Part shown: piece after piece, positions 1 through 9,278 of the stretch
Numbering within the stretch: position 1 is the first letter of the stretch
How the letters are laid out: every line of letters starts with the position of its first letter
Origin: JANXQG01 sp963824275
GTDB lineage: Bacteria > Planctomycetota > Planctomycetia > Pirellulales > Thermoguttaceae
Direction: 5' to 3'
Length of the DNA stretch: 64,000 nt
NCBI GenBank assembly: GCA_963824275.1
Contig: CAWGOT010000002.1
Coordinates: 310,001 to 374,000 of the forward strand
Program-made: the position numbers and the translations under genes
Notes under the pieces: generated by a model
Database searches by the model: none
Seen by the model: the letters and a program-made list of their open reading frames with translations, nothing else
Told to the model about the DNA's origin: nothing

Positions 1-2
1 TC

Positions 3-2369
3 GATCTCGATCGCACGCTCAACGTGTTGGTCTCGGCCTACGAGAAGGCGGGCGCGGCGGGAAACGCCGACGCGGCAAAAACCGTGGCAGAACTGAAGAA
101 GAACTACGGCGCCGAAGTCCATCGCTTCCTCTCTGCCTTGGGCGATTCCTGGTGCGTCTATAACTCGCCGGCCAAGGGCGAGATGGCCTTTCTCGGTTGG
201 ACGGCGGTGGTCTCCGTCCGGGACCGTACCGCGCTGGTGGATAGTTGGGAAAAGCTCTCCGCGGCGATGGAAAAGGCGAAGGAAGAGAAGCCGGAGGATG
301 CGAAGGACAAGCCGAGCGACGCCCCGTCAGCCACTCCCGATCCGACGAATTCGCCGCTCGAATTCCGCACCTGCCGCTTTGCAGGGCACGAGATTCATTA
401 CCTTGCCGGGCAGGCGCTTGCGCCGGCGATGTGCATCGGCGAGCACGAGGTGGTGATGACGCTCAACATGCCGGCCATGAAGGCCTACTTGACGCGGCAG
501 GACCATCGCTCGCTGGCCGCGCTGCCGGGCGTGGCGCTGGCCTTGAACGACCCGAGCCCACCCATGGCCCTGGGCTACTGCAACATGCCGGAGTTTTTCG
601 ATGCGCTCTATCCGTGGTGTTCCGTCTGTGCCACGGCGATGGCGGGCGCGGTGCAGAAAGAGAAGATCGACCTGGATCCGACCTTCTGGCCCTCGGCGCC
701 GTCGATCCGGCGTCATCTGCGTCCCGAGATCACGACCCTCCAGCGGACGCCGCACGGCTTGCAGATCACCGGGCGCTACAGCCTGCCGACGGGCGGGGTG
801 AGCTGGCCGCTGGTGCTTTTCTTGGGGATGGGGGCGGTGGGGGGTTCGTCGGACTCCGGCCTGCAATTTCCGTTCGCTATCGGAGAAGGGGGCAGCGTAA
901 TTCCAAAGGCTGTCAACTCGGAAACGCCCCATGCGGGTGTCCTGGTTGTTCCGGGTACGGAGGCATGCACTCCGTCGGCTTCGCCAAGCTATGGAACCTA
1001 TCCCGTTGCGGGCACGGCGGCATGCACTCCGTCTGCTTCGGCAAGCCATGGCACGTATTCAGTTCCCGGTTATGCGACGGCGGGCGGGCCGACAACAGGC
1101 CCTTACGTCGGTCAGAATGAAATTGCGGCCACGCCGGCTGTGGCATCGTCGAGTTGCGCTTCGACTCCGTACAGCGGGTACAGCTCGGCTCCCGCAGCGC
1201 CGAACTTCGCTCCCTCGATGCCGACTGGCACTTGCCCCACGGTTCCGGGCGCGTCCAGCGGCGGCCCCGGCGAAACGGTGCTCTTGGACTTCTATGCCGA
1301 CTGGTGCGGCCCCTGTCGCTCCATGATCCCTGCCGTCGAGCAGCTTGCTGCCAAGGGCTATTCGGTCCGGCGCGTGAACGTCGACCAGGACCACGACCTG
1401 ACCCAACGCTTCCGAATCAGTTCTATTCCCTGTTTCGTGATGCTTGTCAACGGCCAGGAAGCGGGCCGCGTGGTCGGAGCGACGGGCCTCGACCGCTTGG
1501 AACAGCTTTGCAGCCTGAGTCCGGCGGCCCCCAACCCGGCGCCGACCGGTCCTTACCCGGCAACGTCGACCTGCGCTCCCTGCCCGGCGCCGACCGGTTA
1601 TTTGCCCTCCAGCACGGCTCCGCCAACGACATTCGGCGCTGCAAGCACGCCCTACTATCCGGCATACGGCGTGGCTCCGCCGAGCTATGGTTATCCTTCC
1701 GGCGTGCCCGATCTTCGCGTTCCAGGTTCTCCCTCTGCGGCGCCGGGCGGCCTGGCTGTAAATCCGGCGTTCGGCGCGGCGGTGACGGTGTCGGACGTGA
1801 TCGCGATGAGCGGCGCGAAGGTTGGCGACGCATTGATCATCAACCAAATCAAGTGCCACGGCCTGGCGGCCCCCTTGCGTCCCGCCAACGTCATTGCTTT
1901 GCATCAGCGTGGCGTCAGCCCGGCCTTGATCACCCTTATGCAATCCGTTGTTGCGAAGGAGGAGCTCAGCTCTCCCGCCAGAGCGCAGGAAGCGATTTAC
2001 ACGTCCGAAAATCTTCGACTGATGCAGGATGACTGGGAGCGATTCTGGATGCTCGACCAACCGGATAAAATGACGCCGTATCGCACCCATGGTGCGATAT
2101 CGTGTGACCCGTGGGCGCCTGACGGCAAGTCGTCGTCGAGCGATCAGTGCAAGCGGGTGCTGGATCGGCTTCGCCAGTTGGGTTCATCTGACGAAACGCT
2201 TGATATTTGCGGGGAAGGCAAATACCGCTTCGACTGCAAGATCTCCGTCGGCGGAAATCCGCAGGTCACCAAACCCTTCTCGTGCCTTGATAACGATCCC
2301 GTGAAGGCGGAAAGCACGGTCCTGAAACAGGTTGAGGAGTGGAAAAGCGGGGGTCCGCCGAAGCAATGA
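3..2369 (+). CDS. Multidomain protein with central thioredoxin domain (5' partial)
   Basis: The frame is open to the left edge, so the true start is outside the window. Parts in order: an Ala-rich N-terminal region of about 270 residues with no family I can name; a Pro/Ser/Thr linker (about nt 920-1260) with two imperfect ACTPSAS-GTY units; a thioredoxin fold (about nt 1263-1530) with WCGPC at nt 1302-1316 and the cis-Pro loop SSIPCF near nt 1420; a second Pro-rich linker; a segment with VSDVIAMSGAKVGD (about nt 1790); and a tail with DWERFW and MTPYRTHG (about nt 2025-2095), which I know as a recurring planctomycete motif. The CxxC pair argues for thiol-disulfide exchange, probably outside the cytoplasm given the linkers, but the signal peptide is not visible. 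Partner and substrate are unknown. Confidence 0.75.
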   Translation, partial: DLDRTLNVLVSAYEKAGAAGNADAAKTVAELKKNYGAEVHRFLSALGDSWCVYNSPAKGEMAFLGWTAVVSVRDRTALVDSWEKLSAAMEKAKEEKPEDAKDKPSDAPSATPDPTNSPLEFRTCRFAGHEIHYLAGQALAPAMCIGEHEVVMTLNMPAMKAYLTRQDHRSLAALPGVALALNDPSPPMALGYCNMPEFFDALYPWCSVCATAMAGAVQKEKIDLDPTFWPSAPSIRRHLRPEITTLQRTPHGLQITGRYSLPTGGVSWPLVLFLGMGAVGGSSDSGLQFPFAIGEGGSVIPKAVNSETPHAGVLVVPGTEACTPSASPSYGTYPVAGTAACTPSASASHGTYSVPGYATAGGPTTGPYVGQNEIAATPAVASSSCASTPYSGYSSAPAAPNFAPSMPTGTCPTVPGASSGGPGETVLLDFYADWCGPCRSMIPAVEQLAAKGYSVRRVNVDQDHDLTQRFRISSIPCFVMLVNGQEAGRVVGATGLDRLEQLCSLSPAAPNPAPTGPYPATSTCAPCPAPTGYLPSSTAPPTTFGAASTPYYPAYGVAPPSYGYPSGVPDLRVPGSPSAAPGGLAVNPAFGAAVTVSDVIAMSGAKVGDALIINQIKCHGLAAPLRPANVIALHQRGVSPALITLMQSVVAKEELSSPARAQEAIYTSENLRLMQDDWERFWMLDQPDKMTPYRTHGAISCDPWAPDGKSSSSDQCKRVLDRLRQLGSSDETLDICGEGKYRFDCKISVGGNPQVTKPFSCLDNDPVKAESTVLKQVEEWKSGGPPKQ

Positions 2370-2390
2370 TCGTGGCGTGGTGGCTGGGAT

Positions 2391-2476
2391 TCTCACGCAA
2401 AGGCGCGAAGGCGCAAAGGAAGAAGAGAAAGCGAGGGAGCCGGAAAATCTTTGCGCCTTGGCGCCTTTGCGTGAGA
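2391..2476. repeat. Palindromic repeat upstream of GxxExxY gene
   Basis: An inverted repeat with arms at 2391-2419 and 2449-2476, built from AAGGCGC units and beginning TCTCACGCAAAGG. The arms are almost perfectly complementary around a loop of about 30 bases. A second copy of the family lies at 2922-2986, so the GxxExxY gene is bracketed. It could also act as a terminator for the upstream gene. Confidence 0.85.
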
Positions 2477-2520
2477 CTTTTTTGTTTTCCGTTTCTTTTT
2501 TGTGAGCAAGGAAAAGGACC

Positions 2521-2904
2521 ATGCATGAGAACGAAGTTGCCAGGATCATCGTCGATGTCGCCTATCAGATCCATACGAAACTCGGACCGGGCCTGCTGGA
2601 GTCGGTGTACGAAGCGGTGATGATGCATGAATTGCGGAAGCGCGGCCTGCACGTGGAACATCAAGTGGCGGTGCCCGTGGAATGGGACGGCGTCTACTTG
2701 GACCTGGGCTTCCGCCCGGACTTGATCGTCGAGCATTGCGTGATCGTCGAGCTGAAGTCGATCGAAGCTACTGCTCGAGTGCATAAAAAGATCCTCTTGA
2801 CCTATCTGCGTCTCACGGACAAACGCCTAGGGCTGTTGATCAACTTCGGCGTCGAGTTGATCAAAGACGGCATTACAAGAGTAGTGAACCGCCTACAGGA
2901 ATAA
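2521..2904 (+). CDS. GxxExxY family protein (PD-(D/E)XK nuclease-like)
   Basis: A 127-residue protein with the family signature GPGLLESVYE near residues 23-32, followed by RPDLIV and VIVELKS near residues 75-90. These fit the D...ExK core of a PD-(D/E)XK nuclease fold (Pfam PDDEXK_3, TIGR04256). Length is typical for the family. The cellular role is not established; a nucleic-acid cleavage activity is inferred only from the fold. ATG at 2521 follows an AAGGAAAAGGACC purine tract that can serve as ribosome binding site. The gene stands alone between two copies of one palindromic repeat, an arrangement suggesting it moves, or is carried, with the repeat. Confidence 0.88.
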   Translation: MHENEVARIIVDVAYQIHTKLGPGLLESVYEAVMMHELRKRGLHVEHQVAVPVEWDGVYLDLGFRPDLIVEHCVIVELKSIEATARVHKKILLTYLRLTDKRLGLLINFGVELIKDGITRVVNRLQE

Positions 2905-2921
2905 GAAATCGAAAATCAGAA

Positions 2922-2986
2922 TCTCACGCAAAGGCGCAAAGGCGCAAAGGAAGAAACGCTTTGCGCCTTCGCGCCTTTGCGTGAGA
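2922..2986. repeat. Palindromic repeat downstream of GxxExxY gene
   Basis: Arms at 2922-2950 and 2959-2986 with an 8-base loop. Same sequence family as 2391-2476. It could double as a terminator for the gene that ends 17 bases before it. Confidence 0.85.
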
Positions 2987-3055
2987 ATCGCCTTTTGCCG
3001 GTAGCTTTTTTGCCGCCTTGCCAAAAGGCTCCCCATCTCGTATTCTAAGGGCATC

Positions 3056-4237
3056 GTGACCGACCCCAGCAAAGACGATTTCGCCCGACTCATGATCGAC
3101 CGCATCCAACAGGCGGGCGAGAAGGGCCAGATAGCCTACCAGCCCGAGGAATTCCGCCTCCGCAGCGAGGGCGAACGGTCGGCGGCCCTGATGCTCAATA
3201 ACGCCTATAAGGAATATTGCGCGGCGGATGAGGACAAACGCGACAAGATCCTCCGCCACTGGGTGCGGAACTGGTTCAGCGTGCTCCGCGACATGCCCGA
3301 GGATTTTGAGGACGTCCGGCCCGACCTGCTGCCGATCGTCCGCTCGCGCTCGCATTTCGAGCTCAACCAGCTCCGCAGCCTGGTCGAAAGCGGCATGCCC
3401 ATCAGTTGGCCCTACGTGCCGCTGGGCGAACACTTCGGCGTGGCCCTGGTCTACGACCTGCCGGACGCCATGCGCTCCATCCCCCAGGCCAATCTCGATA
3501 CCTGGGGCCTGACGCTGTATGAGGTCTTGGAGATCGCCCGCGAGAACCTGGCGGCCCTGCCGGCCAAGTTCATCGGCCCCCAAACGGGCCACGGCGTCTA
3601 TCTCTCGGCCACGGGCGACAACTACGACGCCTCGCGGATCTTGTCGCGGGAGCTGATCGAGCAGTTCCAGGTCAAGGGCGATCCGGTGGCCATGATCGCC
3701 AATCGCGACAACCTGATCGTGGCCGGCGCGGACGACGAGGCAGGGCTGGGGGCCATGCTGAAGATGGCGGGCGAGGCCCTCGAACAGCTTCGGCCCATCT
3801 CCTCGGTCGCCGTGCGGTTCGACGGCCAGGAGTGGGTCCACTGGCTGCCCGACGCCGAGCATCCCTTGCACAAGGAGTTTCGCCACTTTTTCTTCAACAC
3901 CCTGGGCCGCGACTACGCCGAGCAGAAAGAACTGCTCGACCGCCTGCACGCCAAGACGAAAAAGAAGATCTTCGTGGCCACCTTCAACGTCGTGCAGGAT
4001 CCGCAGGGCAGGCTCCTGAGCTACGCCGTCTGGACGGAGACGGTGGAAACCTGGCTGCCCGAGACCGATCTGGTCGTCTTCGGCGGGATGGAGGGCGAAC
4101 CGATGATGGTCCCCTGGTCGAGGGCGATGGAAGAAGTCGGGCACATGGTGGAGGCCCAGGACATTTACCCGCCCCGCTATTGCGTCCGCGAGTTTCCCAC
4201 GGCCGAGCAACTGGCCCGGATGGGAAGCGTTTTTTGA
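3056..4237 (+). CDS. DUF1444-like protein
   Basis: A 393-residue soluble protein with no signal peptide or membrane segment. The start is taken as GTG 3056, with CTAAGGG just upstream as a close ribosome binding site. The central part (DPVAMIANRDNLIVAG, then DDEAGLGAMLKMA) resembles the DUF1444/YtpQ family, whose function is not established. The assignment rests on remembered family pattern, not a search, so it is moderate. The next genes are on the opposite strand and there is no operon partner. A 428-residue antisense frame covers the same stretch and is a shadow. Confidence 0.7.
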   Translation: MTDPSKDDFARLMIDRIQQAGEKGQIAYQPEEFRLRSEGERSAALMLNNAYKEYCAADEDKRDKILRHWVRNWFSVLRDMPEDFEDVRPDLLPIVRSRSHFELNQLRSLVESGMPISWPYVPLGEHFGVALVYDLPDAMRSIPQANLDTWGLTLYEVLEIARENLAALPAKFIGPQTGHGVYLSATGDNYDASRILSRELIEQFQVKGDPVAMIANRDNLIVAGADDEAGLGAMLKMAGEALEQLRPISSVAVRFDGQEWVHWLPDAEHPLHKEFRHFFFNTLGRDYAEQKELLDRLHAKTKKKIFVATFNVVQDPQGRLLSYAVWTETVETWLPETDLVVFGGMEGEPMMVPWSRAMEEVGHMVEAQDIYPPRYCVREFPTAEQLARMGSVF

Positions 4238-4407
4238 GCCTGTGAACGTCCACTGGGAAGCGAAACTCCGTCTCGCCGTCTATTTGTTGCTGCCGCTATA
4301 CAGTCGCCGGAGCGGCCAACGGCGAGAGTTCTTTCGTTGCTCCAGAGTCAATTCGATCATCGGACACCTCCTGGATTATTATCCGGCAGGTAATTGCTTT
4401 CGGTCGA

Positions 4408-5024
4408 TCACGGTTCGCTCCCCATGTCGGCGGCCTGCGCCTCAACTGCGTCTGCAATCAATGGTGCGTTCAGCCTCAGCATCGCCAAACCGTCCGCTTT
4501 GTTTGCGAAGGCCAAGTATTGCTCATACCATCGCCGTCGCTGACGGACAATCCGCTCATCATGATCGAGATGCAATCGTTTCAGGGTATCCTCTGCCAGC
4601 TTGCGTTGCGCTGCGGGCATTTGATCGCTGACGACAAGTTGAAGCGACGGCAAGATGACCTTGAACCAGCCGGCTTGAACCGCGCATGGATCGAGAACCG
4701 CGCCATCCGCCGTTTGCTTGCTGCTGTTGATCCACGGCGAGCAAAATCGGTAATTGTTCCACTCGTAAGCCTGCGCGGATCGGCATCGCAACTGATGAAG
4801 TGGTCGACCGTCCCTGCGGGCTCATACATGGCCCCGTAGGCGCAGAGTTGGCGGAACGCCGTGGAAAGGTCATTGCGGAACTCGGACCAGTCGTCATGAG
4901 GCCGCCATCGTTTGCCTGTCGGGGCTTTCGCGGGCTTCGGGTGGTTGGCGAGCCAACGGCGACCGCGCTGTCGAGTGCGCGCGTCAAAACGGCCGGGTTC
5001 TTGCCCGGGTGAACAGGGGATCAT
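4408..5024 (-). pseudogene. HNH-type nuclease-like gene of an ATPase/HNH pair (frameshifted)
   Basis: The first frame reads from ATG 5024 through WRPHDDWSEFR, LCAYGAMYEP and GTVDHFIS. The second frame picks up near nt 4780 with AYEWNNYRF, INSSKQTAD, LPSLQLVV and RLHLDHDERIVRQRR. Joining the two needs one extra base near nt 4778 and gives about 205 residues. The order GTVDHF then AYEWNNYR then NSSK fits HNH-like nucleases encoded beside AAA ATPases, as in Septu/retron PtuB-like pairs; the match is by pattern only. Its start overlaps the ATPase stop as ATGA, so the two genes are translationally coupled. Either a real single-base loss or a sequencing error explains the break. Confidence 0.6.
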
Positions 5025-6312
5025 CGCGCACCCCTCCCCGGCGGCGACGATCCACCTGGGCCAGAAGGGATCATGGCCCGGCAGGACTCGAACCAGCTCT
5101 TGATGGATCGCCTGTCGCGTGCGCAGGTTCGGCGGCAGCGCTCGAATTCCGCCCGCATGAATGCCTCGGCCGCCTCGATGGCCGTTTCTGCTTCACGCGA
5201 GCGCGCCTGCTTCAGACCGAAGGCATCGGAGACAAGCCAACCGAGGACGTCGCCCTGCTTGGACCATTCCTCCGTGACCACGGCAACATCCCTCTTCTCT
5301 TTTCGAGGACTGAACGTGATGAGGCGATCCAAGTCCGGATGAAATCGCGACTCCACCGATGCCAGCACCAGAGGCGCGTGGGTTGTCGCCAGGATCTGGA
5401 CTTCCCGCTGGAACATGTCGGAGTACAAGTTCCCGATCACGTCGAATATCGCCGGCAAGAGCACCCGCTGCCACTGCGGATGCAGGTGCGCCTCGACTTC
5501 ATCGAAAAGCAGGACCAGACGGTCGGTCGGCGATTGACGGAGCAGGGCTGACGCGGCCTTGTGCTCGTGCCACGTCCACACCAGGAGGTACGCCAATGCC
5601 AGCACGCGGCGGATCCCGGCAGAAGCGACCGACACCGGAACGGTCCCGTAAGGCAGTTCGAGCGTCGGCTCCTCCCGAGCATCAATCAGCGAGGACCGCA
5701 TGGGCTCGCCGGGACGCAGAACTTCGTCCGCATGCGGCGAGAGACCGGCCAGAACGTCCGTGAGCACCTTGAAAAGATCCTTCTTTTGGTATTGCCAGAG
5801 TATCCAGTCTCGCAATAACCCGTTGCACAGGACGGTCTCTTCCGTCCCTTCGCCGACCTCGAGCCCTTTCCAAACTTCATCCTGCGTGAACTGGAACGCG
5901 GATGGCCGGTCCGGCGATTCGTATTCCCGCGCAGCCGGCTTCTTCCAGTAGTTTCGCGGGATCCCATACGGAGAATCCGCCGTCGATGCGGACGTACAGC
6001 ACCAAGCCCGGCATCGGCGGCCGGCCAGCGGGCGGGGTCCACGACTGCGTGCGACGGTCGAACTTGCTCGCGAGCACGTCCGTCCTCTTCGTCTTGCTCC
6101 AAAGCCGATACTCAATCACCGGCTTCCCTTTGCCATCGCGTCGCAGCATGGCCGGTTGACCCGCCCAGGTCCGCGTCAGGGTCCACCAGGCGAGGTCAAG
6201 GGCAAATGTTTTGCCCAACCGTTGTCACCTGTTAGAAGGTTAAGCCGAGACTGAATTCCAGCAGCATCTTCGGCGACGGACCGACGTGTTCGAGCCGAAT
6301 GTAATCAATCAT
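5021..6312 (-). pseudogene. AAA/ABC-type ATPase of an ATPase/HNH pair (frameshifted)
   Basis: ATG 6312 begins MIDYIRLEHVGPSPKM with a GGAA purine tract upstream. The Walker A motif (GDNGLGKTF, about nt 6230-6210) needs two one-base corrections near 6257 and 6222. A third shift near 5967, in a CCC run, joins FSVWDP to RNYWKK. The rest is continuous: a signature-like SAGIRRVLALAY, Walker B LVLLFDEVEAHLHP (about nt 5520-5480), and ATTHAPLVL, typical of OLD/SMC-like defence ATPases. Reconstructed length is about 430 residues. It overlaps the HNH gene by 4 bases (5021-5024). Role by analogy: the ATPase subunit of an anti-phage or anti-plasmid complex. Confidence 0.62.
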
Positions 6313-6483
6313 CTGACAGTTCCTTTCGCAGCATCGATTATACCAGGGAGACTCGGTGAACCAAGGATAAGAAGGAATATGGCGGAACGGAAAGAAAAAT
6401 GAAATTCATATTCCTTTCCCCCATTTTCCTTCCTGTATATTGGCAGGCACGTTTCTGGTGGGACTCGCTCCCCTCGGCCCACC

Positions 6484-7399
6484 CTAAAGGGTTTCCGCGG
6501 TTTCCGCGTCAACCGCCACGATCACCAGCCCGTGGCGGTCGGCGAAATCGATCACTTCCGGCCCGTCCAGCAGGATCGTCCGGCCGGCCTCGATAGCCAG
6601 CACGCTTCCGCCGGAGGAAGCGATGTTCTCGACGGTCTTCATGCCGACGGTGGGCACGTCGTAGCGCATGTCCTGCTGCGGCTTGGCGACCTTGACCACG
6701 GCTGAAGCCGCCGGCGCGGCAGAGAAGCCCTGCGCGGCGGATGCACTCGTCGGTCCCTTCCGCGGCCTCGATCGCCAGTGCGGCCTGGTCCTTGATCGCC
6801 ACGCTCTGGCCAACGTCCAGCCGGCCCATCTCCTTGGCCAGCTTCCAGCCGAAGCGAATGTCCTTCCATTGCCTTGCCGACGGCTCGCGGCGGGTCAATT
6901 GGCCCTTGCCCACCAGGAGCTCGGCGGCGTAGTCGGTCGGCCGGCCGAAGCGCATGCCCTCGCGGGCGAACTCCTCGACGATCGCCCCCAGCAGCGTGTC
7001 GTCTTTGTTGTCCTTGTTGTGCGTGAGGAAGTGCGGAATGAACATGCGGATGGTCCGCAGGTCGGGCGTGTTCCGCACGATAAACCAGGGCTTAAAGAGC
7101 AGCGTCTTGTGGATTTTGCCCGCCATGATGACGTCGCTCACGGCATGCCGCTTGAAGTAGCGGATGGCCGCGCCGAAGCGGCCCAGCCCGCTCCATTGAA
7201 AATCGCGGCAGATCTCCGCCAGCTTGGGATCGGCCAGCCCGACCACGCCCAGGCAATAGACTTCCGACCCCTGCCGCCGCAGGGCCTCGACGACCAGGAG
7301 CGGATAGCGGCCCCAGCCGGCCATCAGGCCGACGCGGGCAGGAGCCGCGGGCGGAGCGGACGTCAGAGTAGTCGTACACTGCTGCGTCGTGTGTGGCAT
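6484..7399 (-). CDS. lpxI: LpxI-type UDP-2,3-diacylglucosamine pyrophosphatase (frameshifted)
   Basis: LpxI (DUF1009 family) hydrolyses UDP-2,3-diacylglucosamine to lipid X in lipid A synthesis. The N-terminal frame carries GLMAGWGRYPLLV, the HFLTHNKDNKDD stretch, AIEAAEGTDECIRRAG and CRAGGF. The C-terminal frame carries VVKVAKPQQDMRYDVP, ENIASSGGSVLAIEAG and VIDFADRHG, ending at 6484. They meet near nt 6700-6707, where one extra base breaks the frame; corrected length is about 305 residues, normal for LpxI. ATG 7399 (MPHTTQQC) is preferred over an upstream in-frame codon because the family begins soon afterwards. lpxD follows on the same strand, giving a lipid A cluster. No convincing ribosome binding site is visible. 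Confidence 0.85.
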
Positions 7400-7456
7400 G
7401 TTTTCATGCGTGGCAGGTAAGCATGTCCGGCGCAGGCGCAACATGCCGGAACTTCG

Positions 7457-7660
7457 TCATTTGCCAGTTCCTTGTTCCACTGGTGGATCGTCTGACTGGT
7501 TCCGCGGGGTCACAGGTTCCGGTGTTTTCGGCCACGGTGCGAAATACTCAACGTCGTCTGGATCAGTATTCCCGCCAATCCCACCAACCCCAGACTCCGA
7601 CCTACATCCAACAACAAAGAGCAAGATCGGCGCGACAGCAAGGATCGCCATTTTTTGCAT
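7457..7660 (-). CDS. Small predicted lipoprotein
   Basis: A 67-residue product starting MQKMAILAVAPILLFVVGC. A short basic start, a hydrophobic core and the lipobox VVGC predict lipidation at Cys19 and membrane anchoring. The mature part is Pro/Asp-rich and unrelated to anything I know. It lies between lpxD and lpxI on the same strand, 57 bases before the lpxI start, so it could be co-transcribed. Small size makes the gene call less certain, but a lipobox at the right distance is unlikely by chance. Confidence 0.55.
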   Translation of the reverse strand: MQKMAILAVAPILLFVVGCRSESGVGGIGGNTDPDDVEYFAPWPKTPEPVTPRNQSDDPPVEQGTGK

Positions 7661-7697
7661 TGGATTGGCTCACGAAAGAAGGCCAAGTAATCACCGA

Positions 7698-7790
7698 ACC
7701 ACGAAACTCACGAAAGAAAAAGCAGTTGGAATTTCAGATCTCAAATATCTCAAATCTCTCTTTTTCGTGTATTTTGTGTCTTTCGTGGTT
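7698..7790. repeat. Imperfect inverted repeat of CACGAAA units
   Basis: Arms at 7698-7722 (ACCACGAAACTCACGAAAG) and 7760-7790 are complementary with a few mismatches. Nearby, 7825-7862 holds a run of GGATTT/GAATTT units. Both are of the short palindromic kind common between genes in this organism. It may act as terminator of lpxD transcripts. Confidence 0.6.
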
Positions 7791-7865
7791 TCCGTTTTTT
7801 CCTTTATTTCCTGTTTCCTGCTTCGGATTTGTTTCGGATTTTGAATTTCGGATTTCGAATTTTCC

Positions 7866-8936
7866 TCACGCGGCCGGCCGTTGTGCCGCCGCACCCTGTT
7901 CCATTGCCGCGATCTGCTCGACGAGCTTGTCGACCGTGCGTTGCAGGGCCTTGAGTTGATGCCGCATCTCCGGCAACTTGGAGACTACCGCCAGGCGGAG
8001 CTTCTGCTCGCGCTCCGGCGTGGCGGGAATGCCGATGTAGCGGCTGCCCTCGGGCACGTCGTTGACGATCCCCCCCTTGGCGCCGACGATGGAGCCGCTG
8101 CCGATGTGGACGTGATCGCGGACCCCAACCTGCCCGGCCAGGACCACATAATCGCCCGTCGTCGAGCTGCCGGCAATCCCCACCTGCGAACAAAGCATGT
8201 TGTGGCGGCCGAGGCGGCAGTTGTGGGCAATCATCACCTGGTCGTCGATCTTCGTGCCGTCGCCGATGACCGTCGGGCCGTACGTGCCGCGGTCGATCGT
8301 CGTGCCGGCCCCGATCTCGACGTCCGCGCCAATGATCACATTGCCCAACTGGGCCGTGAGGCAATGGCGGCCGGCCACCTGGTCGTAGCCAAACCCATAG
8401 GCGCCTAGCACCACGGAGGCATGAATGAGCGACCGGGGGCCGACGACCGTATTCTCGTAAAGCACCGTGCCAGGAAATATGGTCACGTTCTCGCCGATTT
8501 CGGATCCAGCCATGACATGCACGCCGGAGTGGATGGTCGAGCCGGCCCCGATCGTCACGTCGTCGCCGATTGTGGCATAGGGGTGTACATCGACGTCCGC
8601 CCCCAGCAGCGCCGTGGGACTGACAACGGCCAGAGGGCTGATCCCGATCCGTTTCGAGGTCCGCAGGGGGCGAAAATAGCTTACGATCCGGGAAAATGCC
8701 TGGTGCGAGTCGTCGACCTGGATGGCCGGAGTGTCCTGGGGAAGGAACGATCGAGGACAGACCACGGCCGATGCCTTGCTGCCGGCCAGGGTGCGGGCCC
8801 GATCGGCGGAATCGAGCATCGTAATCTGGCCCGGCAAGGCGTCGCGCAACGATGCGGCCCCTTGAAGCACCAGATCGTTCGGCCCCACTACCTGGCCACC
8901 TACCAAGAGGGCCAGTTCCCCAAGCGTCGCCTGCAT
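7866..8936 (-). CDS. lpxD: UDP-3-O-acylglucosamine N-acyltransferase LpxD
   Basis: LpxD adds the second acyl chain to UDP-3-O-acyl-glucosamine in lipid A synthesis, as a cytoplasmic trimer. The protein (356 residues from ATG 8936) has an N-terminal uridine-binding domain (MQATLGELALLVGGQ ... CPRSFLP), then a left-handed beta-helix of hexapeptide repeats (PYATIGDDVTIGAG onward), the catalytic His in IAHNCRLGRHN, and a C-terminal helix (LPEMRHQLKALQ) as in typical LpxD. ATG 8936 is chosen because AAAGGA lies about 9 bases upstream and the family fold begins there; an upstream in-frame start would add about 22 unrelated residues. The small lipoprotein gene and lpxI follow on the same strand. Confidence 0.95.
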   Translation of the reverse strand: MQATLGELALLVGGQVVGPNDLVLQGAASLRDALPGQITMLDSADRARTLAGSKASAVVCPRSFLPQDTPAIQVDDSHQAFSRIVSYFRPLRTSKRIGISPLAVVSPTALLGADVDVHPYATIGDDVTIGAGSTIHSGVHVMAGSEIGENVTIFPGTVLYENTVVGPRSLIHASVVLGAYGFGYDQVAGRHCLTAQLGNVIIGADVEIGAGTTIDRGTYGPTVIGDGTKIDDQVMIAHNCRLGRHNMLCSQVGIAGSSTTGDYVVLAGQVGVRDHVHIGSGSIVGAKGGIVNDVPEGSRYIGIPATPEREQKLRLAVVSKLPEMRHQLKALQRTVDKLVEQIAAMEQGAAAQRPAA

Positions 8937-9278
8937 GTGCTGAGTCCTTTCATTGACACGGCCTTCATCGCCGGAATCCCATGCGGGGGGGTTCCGTGGC
9001 AAACCTAGGGCAGTCTACCGTAGAAATAGCACCAGCGGCAAGAGCATTCGCGGCGGAAACGCTATTCTGCCCTGCGTAGGATGGCCTTCCCAGGCCGTCT
9101 GGAAAGCGATGGGCCGACCACGACCATGACTACTTGGCGCCGCGGCACCCGGGCCCGTCCTACAAATTCTCCTCCGAAACAAGAAAACTCTCTTTTCAAT
9201 TGACATGCGATGCCCCTAGAATGAAAATAACACGGTCCAATGTTAATTTTCTTTCACAAGAGATTTGGGAGTTCCATA
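8937..9278. other. Intergenic region between divergent lpxD and PQQ-propeller gene
   Basis: No credible gene. The stretch must hold promoters for both directions. A TAGAAT hexamer near 9218, followed by an A-rich stretch, is a possible -10 element for the plus-strand gene, with only a weak -35. I see no operator or riboswitch. Confidence 0.4.

Noticed and set aside
2924..4210. A 428-residue minus-strand frame
   Set aside because: Antisense to the DUF1444-like gene; its His/Gly/Leu-rich composition is typical of shadows in GC-rich DNA.
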